NCBI RefSeq assembly: GCF_029227915.1
Contig: NC_079880.1
Span: 31,243,501 to 31,307,500, forward strand
DNA: 64,000 bases
Direction: 5' to 3'
From: Hydractinia symbiolongicarpus
Taxonomy: Eukaryota; Cnidaria; Hydrozoa; Anthoathecata; Hydractiniidae
In this document: positions 1 through 12,300 of the stretch, one piece after another
Numbering within the stretch: position 1 is the stretch's first letter
Layout: the number at the start of each line of letters is the position of its first letter
Notes under the pieces: model-generated
Seen by the model: the letters and a program-made list of their open reading frames with translations, nothing else
What the model was told of the DNA's origin: nothing
Databases searched by the model: none
Translations under genes and position numbers: made by a program

Positions 1-62
1 CAAGTCTTCGGACTTGTGCCCTGTGGGCACGTGTTACACTAGACTAAAAAAGTCTGGTGTTA
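1..62. other. Cluster of three adjacent hairpins
   Basis: Three perfect or near-perfect stem-loops lie back to back at the window edge: CAAGTC-TTCG-GACTTG, then TGCCC-TGT-GGGCA, then CACTAGACT with AGTCTGGTG across an A-rich loop. The position is intronic or just upstream of the first visible exon of the thioredoxin-domain gene. It may be the end of a short palindromic repeat family cut by the window edge. No function is assigned. Confidence 0.6.
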
Positions 63-321
63 TTAGGGTTAAGCAAAAAAAAATATTGTTTTTCAAAAGA
101 AACCAAATTTCTTAAACAGCACTTGATACATTTAGTTGTAAAATACCGTATTTAGGTTGACTGTACACAAACGACACCATTGTGTGCAAGTGAAAGTATA
201 AAAGCATATCCAACGTAAGTATATGTTGTGTATTATTGTTGTTGTTGCTGTTTATGCCTTTATTTATTATTTTTGGTAATATAAATAACTTTTATATATT
301 TTTTTTTCAGGAATTACATAG

Positions 322-3300
322 GAGGGTTGTTGTTTTTATAGACTCCGTTTATTTAACGACCATAAGAAGTACACATATAAAGGAAATCGAAATATTGCCG
401 GCCTTAATGAATTTGTGAATATGAACATAAAAAGCATCAAAGATTGGCAGGTGAGGAACTATTTGCTTACATGTTCACATTATCATTCTTACATACCTTT
501 ATAAATGAGATTGAAAGGTTTAATCGCAACACAAATTTTCTCCATTTGTTTCATTAATAGAACTTAAGCTTTAGTTCAGGGCCTCTGCCAAAGATTTGTG
601 TGTGTGGTATGGTGTTTGTGGAATGCCATATGTGTTCCCTGTAATTTTTTTAATCTACTGGCTTAGTGTCTTGATATAGATACAACCCCTTTCAAAAGTA
701 AAAAAGCCTTATTTTAGTGTTTAGTCTTGAGGACAATTTTGGATTGTCTAATTTGCAGAAATACTATAAAGGACCTATGCCTTAAATTACTTTCTTTTAG
801 TCAAATTCAACCAATAGAAATGAACATCCTTGATATATGTAATGAGAAATACGTTTGCATGTACATTGACGCTCATTTTAAGTCTTTAGTGTAATTCTAT
901 CAATTAGGGTGTAGTATTGTGAGCATAGCAAACCGCGAAATTTGAACTGAGAATAAAGCATAAATCGATTTTCGCGTCTTCACGAAAGTTAATTTCCCTA
1001 TTGAGATATGTGATCAATGATTATTTAAATAATACAGTTTAGGTATTATATCTTAAGCTTAAATTTTTGCTTTAAGTAAACAAAGCGTAAAACAGTAAAA
1101 CTTTTGACGTTGCGATTATGTGAAACACATGCAACGTTCATTTGAGTTTTATTTGTATAGGTTCCAATCAACTCTGAACGTGCCGATCATGAGATTAAAG
1201 CTGAAGTGAACAGACCTGTCAAAGCGAAAGTATTATCTAGTGATACTTTTCAAAAAGAGATTGAAGAAAAATTGGCCTTCGTTGATTTCTATGCACCATG
1301 GTAGGTTCAAAATCGTAACTATAGTTAATACTTTTGTGTATTAAAAGTATAATGTCTCACTGCAGAAGATTAAACATTAACCAATTATGGCAGCAGTATT
1401 ATTTGGTAATAAGTGACCAACATTTTTTAACAATAATGATATATAGTTGGACTTTTAAAGTCATCATCAGGTAAAATCTAAAATAATAGTAAAATTAGTT
1501 AATACAGATTAAAACAAAAGTGTCTACAACATACGTTCACTAAACTAAAAAATATTGAAATGATATTAAAATTTTATCAAATGACTATATGTATCACTTT
1601 TAAACTTGTATGGTTTTTAAACTCGTTTTTTATATTTAACCATGCCTTAATTTCACATATAAAAAGGGCTTCCATAATCATAAGTGCCGTTGAGACTTCA
1701 ATGTCGACAAAATTTTAACTGTTTCCATTGATAGTATACATTCGCAGCTATTAAAATGTAAGTCCACCGGACTTGAAACTCTAGGATGCTCCTTTATGCG
1801 GGTGATAAAATGCAAACTTGATTGACCGATATAGCGCGAATTACATCACGGACAACAAATTTCTTTAAAAGTCGAAATATATCGTTATTATTAAAAATTG
1901 TTGGTCACTTATTACCAAAAAACCAATTAGCTGGTTTGTTTACCATGTACGGAATTTCCAATATGTCTCATTTTAGGTGTCCTCATTGTGTTCAACTTGA
2001 ACCGGTGTGGAATGAGTTAGCCACGCATTTCAAACACGAGTCTGCAATTACTATTGCTAAGGTAAAAATATCATACAATAAAGTTGTCTTCTGATCGACT
2101 TCTTATAAGACGTTACTCTTCATGTGCTGTACACACGATATCTAATCTGTTTTCTAGTGATTGAATTCTTTTTTTCTTGTTCTTTTCTCGTTATTTCCAT
2201 AACATATTGCTCTTATTGAACATTAATGTATTTTTTTCTTTAGGTGGATTGTACAGCAGAACCAGACTTATGTCAGAGGGAAGATATAACTGCTTATCCA
2301 TCATTGAATTTATATAAAAATGGCCAAAAGGTGTTTTTTTTGTCTTCGTTTTTTGCATAAGACAAAATATGTACGTAGTTTCGTAATTATCTACTCGTCA
2401 GTATGGTTTTAATGAGAAAAAACCGAAAGTGAAATTTTGTGATGTTTTTTTCGTGTAATAGTTTCGAGGCTTTACTCACAGTACGTGAAATTTAAAGAAT
2501 TAATATTTGCCAATAATAAACGCTTAAAATGAATTGCTTCATTTTTTCGAAAATAAAATCTACTGCTATTTTTGTCACCATAGATATCCAGTTACCAACA
2601 TTCACGTGATCTAGCAAATCTCATTCAATTTGTCGAGTCAGCTTCAGTTGGTGAGGATGTTGTAACAGTTCCAATGGAAGAATTTCTCCTCATCGAACCA
2701 GAAGACGTTGAAGGAGAAGACAGCAATCATATTGTAAGCATATACTGGTGTTTCACTTAGACTATTCGAAATAATTTTGTGCGAATATTTGCGGAATAAT
2801 TTTGTGCGAATATTTGCGGAATAATTTTGTGCGAATATTTATGGTGAAGGGTCTCATTAAAAGACAAGAGAGGAGTTGAACGTCCTCTACCATACCTTAG
2901 TTTAAAGGGGCGATTGTGGAAGTCCCATGAAATGCCACATAGTGATGGTGTCACTTCAAAAAACACCCAGCCCGGTCTGTGAACAGTTGGCGCTAGGAAG
3001 GGCATCCAGCTGTAAAACAATGCCAAAACTCTTTATTAATGGTCGTAAGAATAGTTGATCAGACAAACTGCGTAAACGGGGCTGGAACTCTAAGAAGTGA
3101 AGGTGTCGCGCACGGTAGGACAGATGCTCCCCAGCTATCACATCACAAGGTAGATAACACTAGGTTGAGGATGGCTAGTGTAAATGTTGGTACTCTGAGA
3201 GGTAGAGCAGGTGAAGTAGTTGAAATGTTAGAACGTAGATCTGTTGATATGTGTTGTGTTCAGGAAGTCAGGTGGAGAGGAGCTTCAGTGAGATTTGTGG

Positions 3301-6300
3301 AAGGTAGGAGGGCAAGGTATAAGCTTTTTTGGATTGATAATAGTGATGGATATGGAGGAGTTGGCATATTCGTTGCAAAAAGTGGGTAGAAAAGTAATAG
3401 ATGTTATGCGTGTTAATAGTCGTATTATAGTGATAAAGTTTTTGATAGGTAAAAGGATTGTCACTTTTCTGTCAGTTTATGTTCCACAGTGTGGACTCAG
3501 TGAGGAAGATAAAGATAAGTTTTATGATGAGTTAATAGCAGTCACATCAAAGTTTGGAGACACTGAACTTGTCATGGTGGACGGCGACTTTAATGGTCAT
3601 GTTGGGAAGTCATCTAAAGGTTATAGAGGTGTGCATGGAGGCTATGGATTTGGGAGCAGAAATAGGGAAGGGGAGAGATTGCTTGAGTTTGGAATGGCAA
3701 CGGTCATGGTGGTTTGCAACACATCATTCAGTAAGAGACAAAGTAGGCTGATAACATATGTGTCAGGTGGTTGTAAGACACAGATAGATTACTTCCTGGT
3801 TAGAAAGTCAGACAAGAAAGTGGTGAAGGACGTGAAGGTTATATCAGGGGAAGAGTGTGTTTCCCAGCATAGGTTGCTGGTTTGTGATAATATCTTGAAG
3901 AGTGTTAAAGAAGCCAAGGGAAAGTACAGGTTCCGTCGTAAAGTCTGGAAGCTGAAAGAGGAGATTGTAGCAAGACAATTTAGTGCAAAAGTTCAGCGGT
4001 TAGCCCACAATGGTCAATGTGATAGTGACAATGTTGAAAGTACTTGGACTACTTTGAAGAATTGTCTTCTAAAAGCTTCTGATGATACCTTTGGGTGGAC
4101 GAAACGACCAGCTAGACATACACAGACCTGGTGGTGGAATAATGAGGTTGACCAGTGTATAAAGGAAAAGAGGAAACTTTGGAAAGAGTGGAAGTCAGGT
4201 GGTAGTAAAAATATTTACTTAGAAGCTAAGCGTCGTTCTCGTACAGCAGTGTATAAGGCAAAATCAGAAGCAGAGAGAAACAGATTTGCAGATGTGTTAA
4301 GAAGGGAAGACCAGCGCAATGAGGTATTCAAGATAGCAAAGCAAATGAAGAAGACTAGCCAAGATGTTGTAGGTGAGAAGTGTATACGTAATGATGAAGG
4401 TGTTTTGGCTAGCACAGAGGAGGAGAAAAGGGTAGCTTGGAAGAATTATTATCAGAGGTTGCTTAACACTGAGTTTGATTGGATGAGGATAATTTGTCTG
4501 ATATGATGTTGTAGAAGGGACAGCTATGCAGATCAAGACAGAATGGGTAGTGGAGGCTATTAGGAAATTGAAGATTGGCAAGGCTGCAGGAGTATCAGGT
4601 ATTGTTGCAGAGATGGTAAAAGCATCTGGATATATTGGAGTTGAGCTTATTACAAGTCTTGCTAACCAGATTATAAAGGATGGTGCTATTCCGAGTGAGT
4701 GGCAGTCGAGTGTAATAGTGAATTGTTTCAAGGGCAAGGGTGATGCATTAGAAAGGGGTAACTATAGAGGTTTGAAGTTGGTTGATCAAGTAATGAAAGT
4801 TATTGAAAAGTGATTCATAAGTTACTTAGAGAAAGAATTGATATAGATAAGATGCAATTTGGTTTTGTTCCAGGGCGTGGCACTACAGATGCAATATTTT
4901 TAGTCAGACAGCTTCAGGAAAAGTATTTAGGAAAGAGAAAGAATCTCTATTTTGCCTTTGTAGATTTAGAGAAAGCTTTTGATAGAATACCACGTAAAGT
5001 TATTTGGTGGGCTATGAGAAAATTAGGTGTGAATGAGTGGCCAGTTACGATGGTACAGTCTATGTACAGCAATGCTAGAAGTCGTGTCAGGATTAACGAT
5101 TCACTTAGTGATGAATTTAGTGTAAATGTTGGTGTACATCAGGGTTCTGTACTTAGTCCTTTGTTGTTTGTTCTAGTCTTAGAAGCGCTGTCGATGGAGA
5201 TGTTCAGAACAGGTTGTCCATGGGAGTTATTGTATGCAGATGATTTGGTTCTCATAGCAGAGTCGATGGAAGAATTGTTGAAAAGTTTGAGAAGTGGAAG
5301 AAAGGACTAGAAGAGAAAGGGCTAAAGGTAAACACAGCAAAGTCTAAAGTCATGATTAGAAGCATTACAGCCAAGTGTGACCTTGTAGTTGGAAAGTGGC
5401 CTTGTGGAGTTTGCAGGTAAGGGGTTGGTAGTAACTCAATTTTTTTGTCAGACTTGCAAGCATTGGGTACATAAGAAGTGCAGTAGTATTAGTGGAAGGT
5501 TGAGAGCTGACATTCAGTTTGTATGCAAGCGTTACAAAGGTAAGATTATAGAGAATGAAGTATTTCCAGCTTTAATGGTGTACAACAGTGGCTCGTTGGA
5601 GATAGTTGAGAACTTCTGTTACTTAGGTGATATGTTGGGCAGTGAAGGGGGTGTTGGAAGAAGTGTTACTTACAGGATAGGTTCTGCTTGGAAAAAGTTC
5701 AGAGAGTTACTTCCTTTGTTGACTAGCAGAGTCCTGTCAATTGAGGTAAAAGGTAGGTTGTATGAGGCCTGTGCAAGAAGTGTTATGTTGTACGGTAGTG
5801 AGACATGGGCAGTGAAGCAGGAAGATCTTGACCGTTTAAAAAGGAATGATATGAGAATGGTTAGGTGGATGTGTAACGCCAGTCTGAGAGACGGAAAGAG
5901 TTCAGATGAGCTAAGAAGCAGGCTAAGTCTCCGTAGTATTAAAGATGTTATCCAGATAAGAAGATTGAATTGGCTGGGGCACTTGGAAAGAATGGAGGAG
6001 AATAATTGGATAAGAAAGTGTAGTGACTTGATAGTTCCTGGGGCAAAGCCCAGAGGCAGACCGAGAAAGACTTGGCAGGAGGTTATAAGGACAGACTTGA
6101 TACAAAGGAAGTTGAGTTTAGATCTAACACAGTCTAGATCAGATTGGAAGAGGGTCATTAATATACCCCGTCCAACCCATGCTAGCATGGAAAACAGACG
6201 TTAAGCCGAGAATGATGATGAATGATGATTTGTGGAATAATTTTGTGCGAACATTTGCGGAATAGGCAACAACTCTCAAAAAAGTCTAATTTTGTCCCCA

Positions 6301-9300
6301 TCTTATTTGTAAAATGTCATCAGATGAAATAACAAAAAACTCAAATAACTGTTTCTAGATGTGTTTGAAGAATCCTGGAATGCTCTTATAGTTCTTAATG
6401 TTTGACTACAACTTTTGCTAGATGGTTTTTACAAAAAGTGTATATAGATGTAAGATTAGTGTTAGGGTAGCAACTCTTCTTGTCGCATTTACAACTAGTT
6501 ACTTAGCGCACAACATTAATTTTAGGTGCAATACATTGACGGTCACATTTTCTCCAACAAGATTCAGCTGAATCCACATCTGGTGTATTTTCACAATGAA
6601 TGGTAAGAAAAGACGTATTGTTATTTGACACAATTTTACAGTCACATGTGAAAAATAGGATGATATGGAAAGAGCAAACTTTTCCCGGCGTACTCCTACA
6701 CAAGCTTAACCTATTCCGCTGGTTGCTTTGCCAAAAGTATGGTTTACCTTTACTGGAACCACAATTGTGAAGCACAATCTAGTGAAAAGAACTAGTCTTC
6801 CTGTGTAGCATTCCAACCTAGTTTTCTGTACGTTCTGTAAGAACCACATATCTAATGTACATAGCACAGCGTTTTTATAGGATGTATTGATTGTTGCACA
6901 TTGACGCCGGCCAGCCTTTGATTTTATCATGCAGCAATAAGTTGTCATTGATTAGTCTTAACCACCGAAAATCATTTCTACGTACGGACTTAGAAAATCT
7001 TAGCTCAGAGCTTACTTAAGATGAGTAACTTTAAATTTTTTTATTATTATTATTACTAGTCGATAAATCCCGTGGAAAAATCCACTGAGGCAAAATAAAA
7101 ATGAACAAGACGTATGATACACGTAAACAACCTCGCGAAGAAAGTTTATAAAAAGCTGTCTATCAAATTGTGATTTCTGTTACGAAATTAGACACGACAT
7201 ATTTTGCTATTCGGACAGGCAATAATATTTGTTACGCACTACGCAGTTATTTTGCAAAATTGATTTGTGAGATCTTCTTGAACGAAAAATTCCTCGAATT
7301 TTAATTTTCGTTGGGTCAGCCTGGAGTTAACTGACTGACAGGAAGAAGAAAGACCACAAGCTGCACCTAAAATTTTCGAAATTCAGTAATCCCCCCCCCC
7401 CCCCCCCCCTCAAAAAAAAGGACCGGGTATAAGAAAGTCACTCAGTGAAGAAAAATAAAGAAAAATAATATACGATCTTAATTGTTTAAAAAAAGAAATG
7501 GCTCTAGTTAAAAAAATATATTACCAGAACTGTCACTCCTGTACGCTTATGACGCGGAGAAAAATAAGAGGCAGGGAATCGAAAAATTTACGTTTTCCGG
7601 AGTGTTTCCGAAATCATATTTCACTATGTTGGCGTGTCATTAGCGTAGCGAAAAGAATTTCGCTCTTGTCATTAATTATATAAGGTGTAGCGTCTTCGTT
7701 TTTCTCTTACGTATTTTTGTGGAATTTTATTTTTTGCAGACTACTTTCCAGGCATTTGGGGAGACCTCAACTCTGCCTACATTCACTTTGGAAAACTTTG
7801 GTGGAAACACCTTTACTTTACCAGTTAGTTAAATACATCTTTTCAATACTTATCTTTTTAAACAATATACAAGATGCAGGAGGTGCTTAAGCAATCTCGC
7901 TATTAAAAATGCACAACTATGAAACATCGAAAATGCAACCCAATTCTACAATTTCTGCTAACAAAAAATACAGCCTATCATTCATGGCTGAAAGTTGCGC
8001 GATTGAAACGTTTATGGCCTTAAACGGCATTTAGTTGACAAAAAATTAACATTTTGATGTCACTATCATGTTCAGCATACTTTTTTTGTTAACTGTGCCA
8101 AATTTTGTCGAAAATAAAGTAATTTTAATTTTTGGACCAATTTTGGCCTATAATGACATTTAGGTGATAAAAATCAAAATTTTGATGTCACCATCATGTT
8201 CAGCATACTTTTTTTGTCAACTGTGCTATATTTTGTCGAAAATAAAGCAGTTTTAATTTTCGGACCAACTTTGGCCTAAATGACATTAAGCAAAACTTTG
8301 ATGGCACCATCATGTTCGGCATACTTTTTTTTAACTTTGTCGAAAATAAAGTAGTTTTAATTTCCAGACAAATTTTGGCCTAAAATGACATTTAGGTGAC
8401 AAAAATCCAAATTATGATGTCACAATCATAATTTTTTTGTTAACTGTGCCAAATTTTGTCGAAAATAATACCAATTTTGGCCTGAAATGTCATTTAGATG
8501 AATTCCAAGTACTTAGAGAGTTTAGTTACGAAGTTTAAATCTGTGACGTTGCGATTGACCATTTGGTTAGTTAGTTACGAGTTGGAAACACACCCTCGCA
8601 GGCAAGATAGTAAAAAGAAAAAAAAAGTAAAAATAGTGACCAAGATGAGATTCGAACACACGACTACTCCCGTGTCGGTGCTCAGAGAGGCAAAAATTTC
8701 CATTCTTGTAGGACAAATTTGCGTTTTAATACAAGCTCACGAGCTTGTAATAAGAAGCGTTATTTGAATTTTGATGACGTCAGCAACCCATCCACAAAAA
8801 ATAAATTAGAACCTTGTTTTCACGTTGACTATATTGTGTAGAGCTTAAAGCGCTGATCAAGAAAATGTATATGATCATGTGCTATTGACGAACAGTTAAG
8901 AAGATATAAGGGTTTGAAAATTTTGCTAACGTCAGCAATGGATAACCCCGTCAAAACTGAAAATTTTTTTGAGAAATTTGTATACCTTTTGCCTTCATTG
9001 TATTGATCTTGAAACGCTGATCAAGAAAATGTATAGGATCATGTACTTTTGACAAAAGGTTGCAGAGATATTAAGGTTTGAAGGTTTTTTGATGACGTCA
9101 TCAATCCGTCCATTTCGAAACGGATTTGGGGACCCAGGTTTGGGAAACTTACCCAAATTGGTCCTAAGTGATCCAAGTTAACCACGCGGTGAAAAATCAT
9201 TGACGTCACCACCTCGTCTCCAAGTTATTAGGCCTCAAAGTTTTATATGCACTGTAATGGCTTCATTAATTTAAGATAGGATATTGGCGTTAAAGTAGTG

Positions 9301-12300
9301 TTATTGACGTCGCGCCGTAATTTAACATATTAGACATGCATTTTTCGGCAACATCAAAGGAAAATGAACACATCCACTTTGCCTGTTACAAACAGACACA
9401 GTCTCTGTATTATTATAAGAGACTAGTCGATAAGGCCCGTGGAAAAATCCACTTAGGCAGGATAACAGAGAAAAATAACCGTCATTTAAATTTTGATGAC
9501 GTCAGCAAAGACATGTCAGAACACAAAACTTTTTTTTTTAGAAATGTGTATGCCTGTTGCCTTCATCGTATAGATCTTGAAACGCTGATCAAGAAAATGT
9601 ACAGGATCGTGTACTTGTGACAAACGGATGCAGAGATATTAGGGTTTAAAGGTTTTTTTATGACGTCATTAACCCGTCCATTCCGAAACGGATTCGGGGA
9701 CCCAGGTTTGGGAAACTTACCCAAATTGGTCCCAGGTAGTCCCTAGTTACCCACGCAGGAGATGACGTCAGTTATTTCCATCCGTTTCCAAGTTATTTAG
9801 CCTTAAATTTAAAAGTGCAATGCAATGGCTTCTCTAATCTTAATATACTTTCCTTTGACGTCAATACTATTATAACGTTAAAGTTTGGTAATTTACAGAC
9901 CAAATTTATAGGCGATGTTTTATAGACTTTATCAAAGAAATTTATCCACTTTGCAAAAGTCACAGACAGAAGCTCCGTATTATTATAAGAGACAATAAAG
10001 CCCGTGGAAAAATCCACTTAGGCAGGAGGACAATGTAAAAATTGATTATTTTAGACTTTTTGCTGACGTCAGCAGTGCAGATACAAAAAAGAATTAGCGA
10101 AGTTTAGTTTATTGGTTGCCTGTAATGTGTAGAGGCTAAAACCCTCATGAGAAAAATGTATAGGATCATGGGTTTTCGACGAACCTATAAGGAAATATAA
10201 GGGTTTGAAAATTTGGCTGATGTCAGCAAAGACCCGCAATCACACATAAAATTTTTTTCTAGAATTTTATATATCTAATGTCTTCATTGTATAGATCTTG
10301 AAAAGCTGATCAAGAAAATGTATAGGATTATGTACTTTTGACAAACAGTTTCAGAGATATTAAGGTTTGAAGATTTTTTGATGACGTCATCAACCCGTCC
10401 ATTCCGAAACGGATTCGGGGACCCAGGTTTGGGAAAATAACCCAAATTGGTCCTAGGTGGTCCCTAGTTACCCACGCGGTGAAAAATCATTGACGTCACC
10501 ACCTCGTTTCCTAGTTATTTGGCCTCAAAGTTTTAGGTGCACTGTGATGGCTTCATTAATTTAATATAGGATATTGACGTTAAAGTAGTGTTATTTTCGT
10601 CGCGCCGTAACGTCAGAAAATTTGACATATTAGAGTTGCATTTTTCGGCAACATCAAAGGAAAATGAAGACATCCACTTTGCCTGTCACAGACACACAGA
10701 CACACTTAGCGTATTATTATATAGACTAGTCGATAAGGCCCGTGGAGAAATCCACTTAGTCAGAAGGACAATGGAAAATAGGTTGTTTTAGATGTTTTTT
10801 GATGACGTCAGCAGCGCAGATACAAAAAAAATTGGTGAAGTTTAGTTTATTCGTTGCCTGTAATGTTTAAAGGTTAAAACGCTGATCAAAATAATGTGTA
10901 GGATCATATGTTTTCGACAAACGCCTAAGGAGATATAACGTTTAAAAATTTCGCTGACGTCAGCAATGGCCCGTCAAAACCCAAAAATTTTTATTTAGAA
11001 ATCTCTATACCTGTTGCCTTCATCGTATAGATCTTGAAACGCTGATCAAGAAAATGTATAGGATCATGTACTTTTGATAAACGGTTGCAGAGATATTGGG
11101 GTTTGAAGGTTTTTTGATGACGTCATCAACCCGTCCATTCCAAAACAAATTCGGGGACCCAGGTTTGGGAAAATATCCCAAATTGATCCTAGGTGGTCCC
11201 TAGTTACCCACGCGGTGAAAAATCATTGACGTCAGCACCTCGTTTCCAAGTTATTTGGCCTCAAAATTTTAAGTGCACTGTAACGGCTTCATTAATTTAA
11301 TATAGGATATTGACGTTAAAGTAGTGTTATTGACCTCGCGCCGTAACGTCAGAAATTTAACATATTAGACATGCATTTTTCGGTTACTTCATAGAAAATT
11401 TCGGTAAGATCAAAGGAAAAAGAACATATCCACTTTGCCTGTTACAGACACACGGAACTGGCGTATTATTATAAAGATTTTTATTTCTGAATAGAGAGAG
11501 TATTCTTAAATTATGTTATTTATTATCCTCTTTTTCTATCTGCATCTTATTTCTCTAAGATTGGAGAGTCACAAGAAGAAATCTTTCTGGGATCAGCCAG
11601 AGTAAAACAAAACAAATATACGCTCCCTCTGCTAGCAGTCTGTATTTTAAGTTAACCTGTTTGCGTTGATGCATAAAAAAGCTGCCGAGTCAAAAAATGA
11701 TATTGGTATTATATTCGTTTATTCCAGTAATATGTTCTATTTTATAGGTTTCAAACATCCAATGATCATTTGGAAACGTTTAGTAAAGTATCAAAGTCAT
11801 TAAAACAATGGGATTCCAATGTCAACACAGCTGTTGTAAGTAGAACATATTGACAGTTGATGACACAGCTGTTGTAAGTAGAACATATTGACAGTTGATG
11901 ACACAGCTGTTGTAAGTAGAACATGTTGACAGTTGATGAATTTTGATCAACAGTTGTAAGTAGAACATGTTGAAAGTTGATGAATTTTGATAGATGTTGT
12001 AAGTAGAACATGTTGAAAGTTGATGAATTTTGATAGATGTTGTAAGTAGAACATGTGGAAAGTTGATGAATTTTGATAGATGTTGTAAGTAGAACATGTG
12101 GAAAGTTGATGAATTTTGATAGATGTTGTAAGTAGAACATGTTGAAAGTTGATGAATTTTAATAGATGTTGTAAGTAGAACATGTTGAAAGTTGATGAAT
12201 TTTGATAGATGTTGTAAGTAGAACATGTGGAAAGTTAATAAATTTTGATAGATGTTGTAAGTAGAACATGTGAAAAGTTGAATAATTTTGATCAACAGTT

